NCBI GenBank assembly: GCA_013154375.1
Contig: JAADCR010000048.1
Span: 1-49,063, forward strand
Length of the DNA: 49,063 nt
Source: Aquificota bacterium
GTDB lineage: Bacteria; Aquificota; Aquificia; Aquificales; Aquificaceae
Direction of reading: 5' to 3'
Position 1 is the stretch's first letter. Each line of letters begins with the position of its first letter. This document shows positions 1 to 7,673 of the stretch, in pieces. Position numbers and translations under genes: made by a program. The notes under the pieces are model-generated. The model was not told the DNA's origin and did no database searches. It saw only the letters and a program-made list of their open reading frames with translations.

Positions 1-17
1 ATAAAAAAAGGGTGGCA
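1..17 (-). terminator. Trailer and T-run of the tRNA-Glu unit
   Basis: On the minus strand the tRNA trailer (complement of 9-17) can pair perfectly over nine bases with the 5' leader (complement of 91-99). It runs straight into seven T residues (complement of 3-9). The helix enclosing the whole tRNA could act as an intrinsic terminator stem. This is inferred from base pairing only. Confidence 0.6.
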
Positions 18-90
18 CCCCCGGCGGGATTTGAACCCGCGTTTCCGGCGTGAAAGGCCGGCGTCCTAGGCCAGGCTAGACGACGGGGGC
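13..90 (-). tRNA. tRNA-Glu (anticodon UUC)
   Basis: The minus strand folds into a complete cloverleaf: a seven-pair acceptor stem (G1-U72 at its end), a five-pair anticodon stem around the loop CTTTCAC (anticodon TTC, reading GAA/GAG), and a T arm with loop TTCAAAT. The discriminator base is G and CCA is encoded (complement of 13-15). A consensus promoter lies upstream and a T-run follows directly, so this looks like a single-tRNA transcription unit divergent from tpiA. The leader and trailer pair with each other; see findings. Confidence 0.96.
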
Positions 91-118
91 TGCCACCCTC
101 GTCTCTTGACAGAATCAT

Positions 119-147
119 ATTATAGATGCCCGTGCGGCCCGTGTCAA
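119..147 (-). promoter_or_regulatory. Consensus sigma-70-type promoter for tRNA-Glu
   Basis: The minus strand reads TTGACA (complement of 142-147), exactly 17 bases, then TATAAT (complement of 119-124). Both hexamers match the sigma-70 consensus perfectly. Transcription should begin near 111-112, about 20 bases before the mature tRNA 5' end at 90. This is the best promoter in the window. Confidence 0.92.
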
Positions 148-151
148 GTAT

Positions 152-157
152 TAAAAT
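152..157 (+). promoter_or_regulatory. -10 hexamer TAAAAT for tpiA
   Basis: TAAAAT lies 8 bases before the ATG at 166, with no Shine-Dalgarno between, so the mRNA would be leaderless or nearly so. No convincing -35 is seen at the expected distance. Confidence 0.5.
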
Positions 158-165
158 CTCTTCCT

Positions 166-906
166 ATGAAGCCCCTTATAGCCGCCAACTGGAAGATGAA
201 CAAGACCGTCTCCGAGACGCGCGCGTACTTTGAGCGCTTCCTCCCGCTCGTAGAAGGTTACGACGCAGCTGACGTCCTCGTCTGCCCGCCCTTTACCTCG
301 CTGCAAGCCGCCCGCGAGATGCTCGAAGGCAGCAGCGTCGCCCTCGGAGCGCAGAACTGCCACTACGAAGACGCCGGCGCCTACACGGGCGAGGTGTCCC
401 TGCCCATGCTTAAGGAGCTCGGCGTGAGCTTCGTCATCGTCGGCCACTCCGAGCGGCGGCACCTCTTTAACGAGAGCGACGAGCTTATAAACAAAAAGCT
501 TCTTGCCTGCCTAAGACACGGCGTAAGGCCCGTTCTCTGCGTAGGCGAGAAGAAGGAAGAGCGCGAGGCCGGTCTTACCTTTAAGGTCGTCGAGACGCAG
601 CTGAGGCTGGCCCTCTCGGGCGCCGAGGAGCTGCTCAGCCGCGTCGAGGTTGCCTACGAGCCCGTCTGGGCCATAGGTACGGGCACGCCCGCCACGCCCG
701 AACAAGCTCAGGAGGTCCACGCCTTTATAAAGAGCCTCCTTAAAGAGCTAAACCCTAACGCCGAGGTCCGCGTCCTTTACGGCGGGAGCGTAAAGCCCTC
801 CAACGCTAAAGCGTTCTTAGAGCAGCCCGCCGTCGACGGCCTTCTCGTAGGCACGGCCAGCTTAGACCCTGAATCCTTTGCGCAAATCGTGAAAGCTCTT
901 GAGTAG
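166..906 (+). CDS. tpiA: Triosephosphate isomerase
   Basis: Interconverts dihydroxyacetone phosphate and glyceraldehyde 3-phosphate in glycolysis and gluconeogenesis; cytosolic. The start at 166 gives 246 residues, normal for the family, and begins just ahead of the N-terminal AANWKMNKT motif. An upstream in-frame ATG at 106 would add 20 residues unlike the family. Catalytic residues are visible: Lys10, His94 in VGHSERR and Glu165 in YEPVWAIGTG, plus the phosphate loop YGGSVKPSNA. The last 45 bases overlap the 3' end of the convergent LptF/G gene. A -10-like TAAAAT lies 8 bases before the start. Confidence 0.97.
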   Translation: MKPLIAANWKMNKTVSETRAYFERFLPLVEGYDAADVLVCPPFTSLQAAREMLEGSSVALGAQNCHYEDAGAYTGEVSLPMLKELGVSFVIVGHSERRHLFNESDELINKKLLACLRHGVRPVLCVGEKKEEREAGLTFKVVETQLRLALSGAEELLSRVEVAYEPVWAIGTGTPATPEQAQEVHAFIKSLLKELNPNAEVRVLYGGSVKPSNAKAFLEQPAVDGLLVGTASLDPESFAQIVKALE

Positions 907-1932
907 AAAGAGGAAAACGACCGCCTGCGGCGGTAAAGCCCAGAGGGGGCTCTTGGCCCCCTTCTGAGCAAGCAGCTTAGGCATAAGCGCCAAGCTCCAC
1001 AGAAGCGGCAGCAGCACCGCCAGCTTAATAAGCACCTTAGGCAGGCTCCGCAGCTTTAAAAACTCCTTCACCAGAAAGACGCTCAGAACGAACGGCAGAA
1101 ACGAGAACGCCGCGCGGTACAGCAGCTCTCCCAGATAAACCTCCCCCGACGCGCCTACGAGCTTACTCTTACGGAAAAGCTCGTACAGGTAGCTGAGCGG
1201 CAGAAACTCCAGCCTCTCGGCGAAAAGCTCTACGTCACGGGCCGTAAGGCCCGTCTTTAAACTTCTGTTCTCTAAAACTTCTCTTAAGCCCTTCGTAAAG
1301 TCGTACCTCACGCCCTTTAAAACGAGCAGCCGCTCGCCCCTCCAGAGACCGCTCTCGACCTTAAGCAGCTCCTCCGGCGTCATAAACGGGTAGCTTACGC
1401 GGAACCTCCGGAAGTTAAAGGCCGTCCCCCGCTTAAGGTCTAAGCTCTCGACGAAGTAGTAGCTAAGCCTTCCCTTCTCTTCTTTTAGAAACCAGAAGTT
1501 TCTGACTATCCCGCCCGCTTCCTGCTTTTTCTTGTAAGTCTTCTCGAGCCGCCAGAGCTCGGACGACAGGACGGGAAAGAGCAGCTGGTTGCCCGCCAGA
1601 AAGAGAAGCGAGAGCAGTAGGGCAAAGCTTATAAGCGGTAGGGCAAGCCTTAACGGCGGGAGGGCAAAGCTCTGGACCACGAGGTCTACCTTCTTCTCTA
1701 CCAGACGCTTTAAAAAAAGAACGAGCGAGAGCGCCAGCAGCGCCGGGCCCGCGTAGTAGAAGCTGAGGGGTATAAGCAGCAGGAAGTACTTAACGCCCAC
1801 CCACGCGTCTTTCTCCTTAAAGCCGAGCATAAAGTCTAGAAGCGCGTAGAGCGAGACGAGGAAAACGCTTACCGCGCTGACCGTAAAAAAGAGCTTTAGG
1901 AAGCTCAGTAAAAAGTACCTGTCGAAGAGCAT
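862..1932 (-). CDS. LptF/LptG-family permease (YjgP/YjgQ)
   Basis: Membrane subunit of the LptB2FG complex, which extracts lipopolysaccharide from the inner membrane for export. The 356-residue length is typical. Hydrophobic segments near residues 8-35, 45-75 and 95-120 and three more near the C terminus (about 265-350) flank a periplasmic beta-rich middle (about 120-260), the usual LptF/G layout. LptF and LptG cannot be told apart here and only one is present. It starts 21 bases from the divergent SagB gene, and its 3' end overlaps tpiA by 45 bases. GmhA and GT9 genes elsewhere in the window support a lipopolysaccharide-bearing cell. Confidence 0.85.
   Translation of the reverse strand: MLFDRYFLLSFLKLFFTVSAVSVFLVSLYALLDFMLGFKEKDAWVGVKYFLLLIPLSFYYAGPALLALSLVLFLKRLVEKKVDLVVQSFALPPLRLALPLISFALLLSLLFLAGNQLLFPVLSSELWRLEKTYKKKQEAGGIVRNFWFLKEEKGRLSYYFVESLDLKRGTAFNFRRFRVSYPFMTPEELLKVESGLWRGERLLVLKGVRYDFTKGLREVLENRSLKTGLTARDVELFAERLEFLPLSYLYELFRKSKLVGASGEVYLGELLYRAAFSFLPFVLSVFLVKEFLKLRSLPKVLIKLAVLLPLLWSLALMPKLLAQKGAKSPLWALPPQAVVFLFLLKSFHDLRKGFRV
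920..962 (+). terminator. Two hairpins downstream of tpiA inside the lptF/G tail
   Basis: Two stem-loops follow the tpiA stop: ACCGCC-TGC-GGCGGT (920-934) and AGGGGGC-TCTTG-GCCCCCT (944-962). Neither has a T-run on the plus strand. They lie inside the coding end of the opposing gene, so they may be coding coincidence or a U-tract-free terminator. Confidence 0.35.
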
Positions 1933-1938
1933 TTTCTA

Positions 1939-1945
1939 TAAATTA
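1939..1945. promoter_or_regulatory. Overlapping divergent -10 hexamers (lptF/G and sagB-like)
   Basis: TAAATT on plus (1939-1944) lies 9 bases before the ATG at 1954. TAATTT on minus (complement of 1940-1945) lies 7 bases before the ATG at 1932. One seven-base AT patch could serve both genes. No -35 or Shine-Dalgarno is obvious on either side. Confidence 0.45.
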
Positions 1946-1953
1946 AACAGTTA

Positions 1954-3540
1954 ATGGGCGTGGAGGTTTACCACGAGGAGAGCAAGCACCACCCGCACCG
2001 GTTCGCCCCCTCGCCCGGGCGGCTCGACTGGAGAAACCAGCCCGAGCCGTTCCGCTTCTGGGAGGGTGCGCCGACCGTCGAGCTGCCGCTTCTGCCCGAC
2101 CCCGAGCACCCGTACGAGGCGCTTTACTTAGGTGCTCCCGAGGAGCGCGTCACGCTCGAGACGCTCTCGAAGTTCCTCGAGCTGGCGCTGGGCATCTCGG
2201 CTTGGAAAGAGGTGCCCGGGAGCCGTTGGGCCGTAAGGATGAACCCCTCGAGCGGTAACCTCCACCCCACCGAGGCTCACCTCGTAATCCCGGGTCTGGC
2301 GGGCCTCTCGGGCGTTTACCACTACAACCCCTACCTTCACGCGCTCGAGAAGCGCGCCGAACTTCCGGACGAGCTCGTTCAGGCCCTTAAGGCCTTCTAC
2401 GGCCCCGAGACCTTTCTGGTCGTCCTTACCAGCGTCCCTTGGCGCGAGGCTTGGAAGTACGGCGTTAGGGCGCTCCGTTACTGCCTCCTCGACGCGGGAC
2501 ACGCCCTCGGCAGCCTCCGCTTCTCGGCCGCGCTTAAAGGCTGGCGCGTTAGATACCTAAGCGCTCCCTCCGACGAGGAGCTCGAGGCCCTGCTGGGCTT
2601 CGACCGCGTAAGCTGGCCCGTAGGACAGGAAGAGTTCGTCCAGATGGGTCTCGCGGTCTACCCGGCCTCGCAGCCCGAGCCCCCGCCCGACCTACCCGCC
2701 GAGATAGTAGAGGCCTTCCGCCGGCTGCCCTTTTACGGCAGACCCTCGGTCCTGAGCAGGGAGGTCGTCCTCTGGGAAGAGATTTACCGCGCCCTAAAGC
2801 TTATAAGAAAGCCCCGCACGCGGCCCGAGCGCTGGCTCTTTAGAGACGACGAGCCGGCGTTTTTAGCTCCCTCGCCCCTCACGGCCGAGCAGATAATCCG
2901 CAGACGCAGAAGCGGCCACCTTTACGACCCGAACGCCTCCGTCCCTCCCGAGGTCTTCCTGAACGCCCTCGACAAGACCCTACCGAGAAGCCGCTACGCG
3001 CCCTTCGACGCTCAGGTGGGCGTCTACTCTAACCTCCTTCTCATGCTCCACCGCGTGGAGGGCTTCCCTAAGGGCCTTTACGCCTTCGTCCGTCTGCCCG
3101 AGACGCTCGAGCTTTTAAAAGAGAAACTCTCGGAGCGCTTTCTCTGGAAGCGCGTCACCAAAGAGCTCCCGCTCTACCTGCTTGCCGAGGGCGACGCGCG
3201 CGAGCTGGCACGCTTCGTCTCGTGCGACCAAGAGATAGCCTCCGACGGGGCGTTTCTGACGGTCTTTCTGGCCCTCTTCGGCCCGCTCGTAAGAGCCGAG
3301 CCGTGGCGCTACCGCCACCTCCACTGGGAGGCCGGCCTTACCGGTCAGGTGCTCTACCTCGAGGCCACGGCTCACCTCTTTAACGCCACCGGGATAGGCT
3401 GCTTCTTCGACGACGCCCTCCACGAGGCCGTGGGCCTAAAGGACGACACCTTTCAGGACCTGTACCACCTTACCTTCGGGAAAGCCTACGAAGACCCGCG
3501 CCTTAAGACCTTACCGCCCTACTACCACCTAAACAGGTAG
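1954..3540 (+). CDS. SagB/ThcOx-type nitroreductase-family dehydrogenase (double domain)
   Basis: FMN-dependent oxidoreductase fold. The 528 residues contain two nitroreductase-like halves: about 60-230, with the MNPSSGNLHPTEAHLV motif and YHYNPYLHALE; and about 300-520, with RRRRSG, NATGIGCFFDD and a YHLTFGK tail. The N-terminal YHEESKHH is a family hallmark. SagB relatives oxidise azolines in RiPP peptides, but no cyclodehydratase or precursor peptide is nearby. This one may be a stand-alone redox enzyme whose substrate is unknown to me. It is probably a single-gene unit: divergent from LptF/G and overlapping the flavoprotein gene by 19 bases at the 3' end. Confidence 0.82.
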   Translation: MGVEVYHEESKHHPHRFAPSPGRLDWRNQPEPFRFWEGAPTVELPLLPDPEHPYEALYLGAPEERVTLETLSKFLELALGISAWKEVPGSRWAVRMNPSSGNLHPTEAHLVIPGLAGLSGVYHYNPYLHALEKRAELPDELVQALKAFYGPETFLVVLTSVPWREAWKYGVRALRYCLLDAGHALGSLRFSAALKGWRVRYLSAPSDEELEALLGFDRVSWPVGQEEFVQMGLAVYPASQPEPPPDLPAEIVEAFRRLPFYGRPSVLSREVVLWEEIYRALKLIRKPRTRPERWLFRDDEPAFLAPSPLTAEQIIRRRRSGHLYDPNASVPPEVFLNALDKTLPRSRYAPFDAQVGVYSNLLLMLHRVEGFPKGLYAFVRLPETLELLKEKLSERFLWKRVTKELPLYLLAEGDARELARFVSCDQEIASDGAFLTVFLALFGPLVRAEPWRYRHLHWEAGLTGQVLYLEATAHLFNATGIGCFFDDALHEAVGLKDDTFQDLYHLTFGKAYEDPRLKTLPPYYHLNR

Positions 3541-4625
3541 CTCCTGAAAAGCTCCTTCAGAAAGTCCTTAAGCCCTTCCTTAAACAGCTGCTCGTAGCTC
3601 TTCTTACCCTCCAGTAGGTCCAGAAAAGCCTCGAGGTAAAGCTCCCCCAAGCTAAAGGCCGCCCGCTGGAACCTGTAAGCCAGCTTAGCCAGAAGGCCCG
3701 CCCAGAAAAACTCTTTAGCCGTCGGCTCGACCAGCTTACCGTAAAGCCTTACCGGCTCGTCCGGACTTTTTACTACGGAAAGAGCACACAGACGCCCGCT
3801 CTCGCGGGCGTAACTTATACCTTCTCCTAAAAGCGGGTCTACGAAGTTACCCGCGTCGCCGGCAAGCAGCACGCGGCCCTTACCTAAAAACAGGTCCTTT
3901 TTCCCCTCGGCGTAAGGGATAAACCAGCCGCGGAGCCTGCCGGCCCTTTTTAGCTTAAGACCCTTTAAAAAAGACGCGAGAACCTCCCTGAGGTTCTCCC
4001 TACCCGTAGACGCCACGCCTAAGACGAACCTCCCCCCGCCCCACGGGAAGAGCCAGAGGTAGCCGCGGCTTACGCGCCCGAGCTCTATAAAAACGAGCCG
4101 CTCGGTAGGCGGCTCCTCAAGCTCGAGCTCGAGCTCCACCGAGCGGTAGAACTTTCTCCGCCCGTAGCCTAAAAGACGGGCCGTCTTACTGTAAAACCCT
4201 TCCGCACCCACTAAAAACGAGCAGCTTACCTTGCCTTTACTCGTTAAGACCTCCAAGCGGGAGCTGCTTTGGGTAAAGCCCTCGAGCTTAACCCCTTCGC
4301 GCAGCTCCGCCCCGGCCTCTGCGGCCTTACGGGCCAGAAAGGCGTCGAGCCTCTCGCGCGGGACGGTGTAGGCTACGGGAGAGCTCCTCAGGCGCTTAAC
4401 GGGCTCCCGGCCCGGGAACGAGAGAAGGCCTCCGTAGACGGGGTGAAGCTCCTTAAGCCCAAGCTCTTTTACCGAGCGGGCGGAGAGGGCGCCGCCGCAG
4501 AGCTTAGGACGCGGGAAGCGCTTAGCCTCTAAGAGGAGAACCTTAAGACCCGCGCGGGCGAGCTCGAGCGCGGCGGTGCTGCCCGCGGGCCCCGCGCCCG
4601 CCACCACCGCGTCAAAGTGCTCCAT
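3522..4625 (-). CDS. Geranylgeranyl-reductase-family FAD flavoprotein
   Basis: FAD-dependent reductase that, in relatives, saturates isoprenoid chains of lipids, quinones or chlorophyll. The 367 residues show an N-terminal dinucleotide-binding loop VAGAGPAGSTAALELA (about 8-23), the KLCGGALS motif (about 41-48) and the second FAD motif LLAGDAGNFVDPLLGEG (about 252-268). The substrate could be menaquinone or lipid isoprenoid; sequence alone cannot decide. The start overlaps the end of rbfA by 14 bases, which places it last in the NYN-aspS-rbfA unit. Its 3' end overlaps the SagB-like gene by 19 bases. Confidence 0.85.
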   Translation of the reverse strand: MEHFDAVVAGAGPAGSTAALELARAGLKVLLLEAKRFPRPKLCGGALSARSVKELGLKELHPVYGGLLSFPGREPVKRLRSSPVAYTVPRERLDAFLARKAAEAGAELREGVKLEGFTQSSSRLEVLTSKGKVSCSFLVGAEGFYSKTARLLGYGRRKFYRSVELELELEEPPTERLVFIELGRVSRGYLWLFPWGGGRFVLGVASTGRENLREVLASFLKGLKLKRAGRLRGWFIPYAEGKKDLFLGKGRVLLAGDAGNFVDPLLGEGISYARESGRLCALSVVKSPDEPVRLYGKLVEPTAKEFFWAGLLAKLAYRFQRAAFSLGELYLEAFLDLLEGKKSYEQLFKEGLKDFLKELFRSYLFRW

Positions 4626-4908
4626 GCGGGTGCTCTTCGCGGACGAACTCGAGCTTGGGCACCACGCGGACGCGGAGCGACGAGACGAGTCTCTGGAGCT
4701 CGCGCTTCCGCTCGTTTAGAAACCGCTCGAGCTCGGGCGCCTTCTCTTCAGGCAGGACCGAGTAGTAGACGCGGGCGGTAGAGCCGTCTTTAGATAGCTC
4801 CACGCGCGTTACGCTGACGAGGCCCGCCGAAGGCGGGAGCTCGCGGACGAGGTAGTCGGCCACGAGCTCCCTTACGCGCTCGCGTATCCGCTCGTGCTTC
4901 TGAGACAT
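4612..4908 (-). CDS. rbfA: Ribosome-binding factor A
   Basis: Binds the 30S subunit and assists late maturation of the 16S rRNA 5' region. The 98-residue KH-like protein has the family pattern: N-terminal HERIRERVRELVADYL, middle VSVTRVELSKDGSTARVYYSV and C-terminal LEFVREEHPHGAL. It begins directly after the stop of the upstream small gene, and its end overlaps the flavoprotein gene by 14 bases, so it is translated within an operon. Length is slightly short compared with E. coli (133), as is common where the C-terminal extension is missing. Confidence 0.9.
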   Translation of the reverse strand: MSQKHERIRERVRELVADYLVRELPPSAGLVSVTRVELSKDGSTARVYYSVLPEEKAPELERFLNERKRELQRLVSSLRVRVVPKLEFVREEHPHGAL

Positions 4909-5232
4909 TCAGAGCTCTTCCAGAACGTCCTCGTAGCGCGTAAACTCGTCGTTTTTAAGAAGGTCCATAATGACTTGGTCCATCTCCTTCTTGGTAAGGA
5001 ACGCCCCGGCCAGCAGACGGCCCGTGTAGCGGTCGTCCTTAATCTCCCAGAACATGTAAAACTCGGGATACTTCTGCTTGAGCATCCGGTAGGCAAAGCC
5101 GTACTTACTGTTTTTCTTGGGGTTCTGCTCGATGAAAAAGTGGTTCTCCGAAATCTCGATGAGCCACAGAACGGCTCCGGTTCTGGTCCTTACGCGCTTG
5201 AGCTTAAAAGTCCTTTCTTCCAGCGTCTCCAC
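4909..5232 (-). CDS. Conserved-looking hypothetical protein, 107 residues
   Basis: I do not recognise this protein. GTG start at 5232, supported by a strong AAGGAGGT Shine-Dalgarno about 5 bases upstream. Composition is soluble and mixed alpha/beta: a beta-like N-terminal half with aromatic-rich stretches (VLWLIEISENHFFIEQ; YPEFYMFWEIKDDRYTG), then a helical C terminus (LTKKEMDQVIMDLL). No signal peptide or membrane segment is seen. It sits between aspS (23 bases upstream) and rbfA (directly adjacent), suggesting a role near translation or ribosome assembly, but that is context only. Confidence 0.8.
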   Translation of the reverse strand: METLEERTFKLKRVRTRTGAVLWLIEISENHFFIEQNPKKNSKYGFAYRMLKQKYPEFYMFWEIKDDRYTGRLLAGAFLTKKEMDQVIMDLLKNDEFTRYEDVLEEL

Positions 5233-5255
5233 GACCCACCTCCTTAATAGATAAT

Positions 5256-7052
5256 TTACTCTAAAACTTTTATCTTTAGCTCTTTAAGCTGCTTCGGGTC
5301 GGCAAAGTCGGGCGCTCCCGTAAGCGGGCAGACGCCTTTCTGCGTTTTGGGAAAAGCTATTACGTCGCGTATAGAGTCGAGCCCGAGCATGAGCGCCAGC
5401 AGCCGGTCAAGACCGAAAGCTATGCCCGCGTGCGGAGGGGCGCCGTAGCGGAGCGCCTCGAGCAGAAAGCCGAACTTCTCTTGAGCCTCCACCTCTCCTA
5501 TCCCGAGCAGCTTAAACACCTTCTGCTGTATCTCGGGCTTGTGTATCCGCACCGAGCCGCCGCCCACCTCTTCGCCGTTTATAACGAGGTCGTAAGCGCG
5601 CGAGCGGACGCGCTCGACGAGTGCTATCTTCTCCTCCAGCCGGTCCGTCTTTAGCGCCTCCTCCAGCAGCGGGAGGTCTTCTTTACGGGGCATGGTAAAC
5701 GGGTGGTGGAGGGGCGTAAACCTGCCCTCCTCCTCGTCCCACTCGGCAAACGGGAAGTCCACCACCCAGAGAACGTCGAAGCCTTCCCTTTTAAGGCCAA
5801 GCTCCTCGGCCAGCCTAAGCCTCAAAGCGCTTAGCACCTTGTAGGTAAGCTCCTTGTCGCCGGCCGAGAAGAGGAGCGTCTCGCCCTCTTTAAGGCCCGT
5901 ACGGCGGATAAGCCCCTCTTTCTCTTGCTCGGAGAAGAACTTAACTATAGGCGACGAGAGGGCACCCTTCTCGTACTTTACCCAAGCCAGACCGCCCGCG
6001 CCCAGACCGCGGACGAACCGCGTAAGCTCGTCGAGCTCTTTACGCGAGAGCAGCTTAGGAACTTTAATAGCCTTCACCTTCCCGCCCGAGGCGGCCGGCT
6101 CGCGGAAGACCTTAAACGCGCTCTCTTTAAACAAGTCGGTAAGCTCTACGAGCTCCATCCCGAACCTGCGGTCGGGCTTGTCGGTCCCGTAGCGCTCGAG
6201 CGCCTCGCGGTAAGAGACGCGCTCGAACGGCCGCTTAAGCTCGACGCCTAAAAGCTCTTTAAAAAGGAGCGCCACGAGCTCTTCCGAGAGGCTCATAACC
6301 TCCTCTTCGTCGGCAAACGAGAGCTCGAGGTCGACCTGCGTAAACTCGGGCTGGCGGTCGGCCCGCAGGTCTTCGTCGCGGAGACACTTAACTATCTGGA
6401 AGTAGCGGTCAAAGCCCGCTACCATGAGTATCTGCTTAAAGAGCTGGGGCGACTGGGGCAGGGCGTAGAACTTACCCGGGTGGAGCCGCGAGGGGACTAA
6501 AAAGTCGCGCGCGCCCTCGGGCGTGGACTTGGTAAGAAACGGCGTCTCGACCTCGACGAAGCCCTTCTCGTAAAGGAAGTCTCTTATAAGCCGGTAGGCG
6601 CGGCTCCTAAAAAGAAGGTTCTCCCTCATCCGCTCGCGCCTGAGGTCGAGGTAGCGGTAGCGGAGCTTAAGCTCTTCCGAGACGGGCGTCTCCTCGTCTA
6701 CGGGGAAGGGCAGGGGCGCACTCTCGTTAAGCACCACTATCTTCTCGGCCACCAGCTCCCAGTTCCCGGTCTTGAGCTTGGGGTTCTCGGTGCCGGGAGG
6801 TCTGCGGCGTACCACGCCCTCTACGCCTATTACGAACTCGGGCTTAAGCCGGTCGGCCACCTCGTAGGCCTCTCTGCTCGTCTTCTCCTCGGCCACCACC
6901 TGCAGGACGCCCTCGCGGTCCCTGAGGTCTACGAAGACCACGCCGCCGTGGTTTCTCACGCGGTGCACCCAGCCCGTAAGCCGGAGCCGCTTCCCTTCGT
7001 CCTGCTCCGAGACCTCCCCGCAGTACTTGTCGCGCTTAAACTCTTCGTACAT
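5256..7052 (-). CDS. aspS: Aspartyl-tRNA synthetase (bacterial type)
   Basis: Charges tRNA-Asp. The 598 residues have the N-terminal OB anticodon-binding domain (about 1-110; GWVHRVRNHGGVVFVDLRDREG), class II motif 1 (FVEVETPFLTKSTPEGARDF), motif 2 (FRDEDLRADRQPEFTQ-like), a GAD insertion (about 285-400) and motif 3 (GIAFGLDRLLALM). The GAD insertion marks the bacterial form. Whether it also charges tRNA-Asn cannot be read here. A -10-like TAGAAT overlapping the upstream gene's stop lies 8 bases before the ATG, so it may have its own leaderless promoter. It is followed by the unknown gene and rbfA. Confidence 0.97.
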   Translation of the reverse strand: MYEEFKRDKYCGEVSEQDEGKRLRLTGWVHRVRNHGGVVFVDLRDREGVLQVVAEEKTSREAYEVADRLKPEFVIGVEGVVRRRPPGTENPKLKTGNWELVAEKIVVLNESAPLPFPVDEETPVSEELKLRYRYLDLRRERMRENLLFRSRAYRLIRDFLYEKGFVEVETPFLTKSTPEGARDFLVPSRLHPGKFYALPQSPQLFKQILMVAGFDRYFQIVKCLRDEDLRADRQPEFTQVDLELSFADEEEVMSLSEELVALLFKELLGVELKRPFERVSYREALERYGTDKPDRRFGMELVELTDLFKESAFKVFREPAASGGKVKAIKVPKLLSRKELDELTRFVRGLGAGGLAWVKYEKGALSSPIVKFFSEQEKEGLIRRTGLKEGETLLFSAGDKELTYKVLSALRLRLAEELGLKREGFDVLWVVDFPFAEWDEEEGRFTPLHHPFTMPRKEDLPLLEEALKTDRLEEKIALVERVRSRAYDLVINGEEVGGGSVRIHKPEIQQKVFKLLGIGEVEAQEKFGFLLEALRYGAPPHAGIAFGLDRLLALMLGLDSIRDVIAFPKTQKGVCPLTGAPDFADPKQLKELKIKVLE

Positions 7053-7060
7053 AAAGAGTT

Positions 7061-7066
7061 ATTCTA
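7061..7066 (-). promoter_or_regulatory. -10 hexamer TAGAAT for aspS, built on the upstream stop codon
   Basis: The minus strand reads TAGAAT, then 8 bases, then the aspS ATG. Its first three bases are the TAG stop of the NYN gene. No Shine-Dalgarno lies between. Confidence 0.5.
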
Positions 7067-7636
7067 AGCAAAGCGTACGCTCTTTATAAGCTCCTCAAGG
7101 TCTATAAAGTAGTGGGCGCGGTCGTAGAGGCACTTGCTGCAGAAGGTTTTAAACGAGACGACCACGCGCACCAGCTCCGGGTAGCGGAGCTCGAGGTGCT
7201 CGAGCAGGCTCTCAAAGTCCCCGTCGCCGGAAAACAGGGCCACGAAGTTAAGGCCTTTATCGCGTGCGTCGTTACACACGTCCAGCGCCAGCTGGACGTC
7301 GTCGCCTTTAAGTCTTTTACCTTTACCTAAGTAGACCTCGAACAGACGGGGTTTAAAGCTCACCTCGGGGCAGGCCTCTTTTAGACGCTTCTCTACCGAG
7401 AAGACGAAGCGGGCCTTTTTAAGCCGCTTCTCCTCGTCGTTTTTCACGAACCCGTCGTAGAGGTAAAGCTCGAGCACGCGGACCGGCTCGTTAAAGTAGC
7501 CCTCGAGCTCCTCTTTAACCGCGAGGCAGAGCTTACCGTAGTCTATAACGGCTCCGCCCTGTTCGCGCCTGCCGAAGAGCTGCCTTAGGTGGTTAAGCAG
7601 GTTAGCGTTGTCGAGGTAAAAGTTTCCTACCTTCAA
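7064..7636 (-). CDS. NYN/LabA-like PIN-fold nuclease domain protein
   Basis: Predicted metal-dependent RNase of the NYN (LabA-like) branch of PIN nucleases. The 190 residues carry the acidic metal-binding set: Asp9 in YLDNANLL, Asp112/Asp113 and Asp119 in KGDDVQLALDV, and Asp138/Asp140 in FSGDGDFESLL. A C-terminal CSKC pair (about 166-169) could bind metal. It starts at TTG (7636), chosen because a strong GGAGGAG Shine-Dalgarno lies just upstream. Divergent from metF and immediately upstream of aspS, it may act on tRNA or mRNA, but the target is unknown. Confidence 0.85.
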   Translation of the reverse strand: MKVGNFYLDNANLLNHLRQLFGRREQGGAVIDYGKLCLAVKEELEGYFNEPVRVLELYLYDGFVKNDEEKRLKKARFVFSVEKRLKEACPEVSFKPRLFEVYLGKGKRLKGDDVQLALDVCNDARDKGLNFVALFSGDGDFESLLEHLELRYPELVRVVVSFKTFCSKCLYDRAHYFIDLEELIKSVRFA

Positions 7637-7659
7637 CTCTCCTCCCCCTTAGGTCTGTT

Positions 7660-7665
7660 TAATTA
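7660..7665 (+). promoter_or_regulatory. -10 hexamer TAATTA for metF
   Basis: TAATTA ends 8 bases before the metF ATG in a 37-base AT-rich gap. The divergent NYN gene on the other side uses a Shine-Dalgarno and a TTG start instead. Confidence 0.4.
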
Positions 7666-7673
7666 TTAATGAT

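Noticed and set aside
106-111. TTGACA on the plus strand upstream of tpiA
   Set aside because: No -10 lies 16-18 bases downstream; the strong promoter here is on the minus strand for tRNA-Glu.
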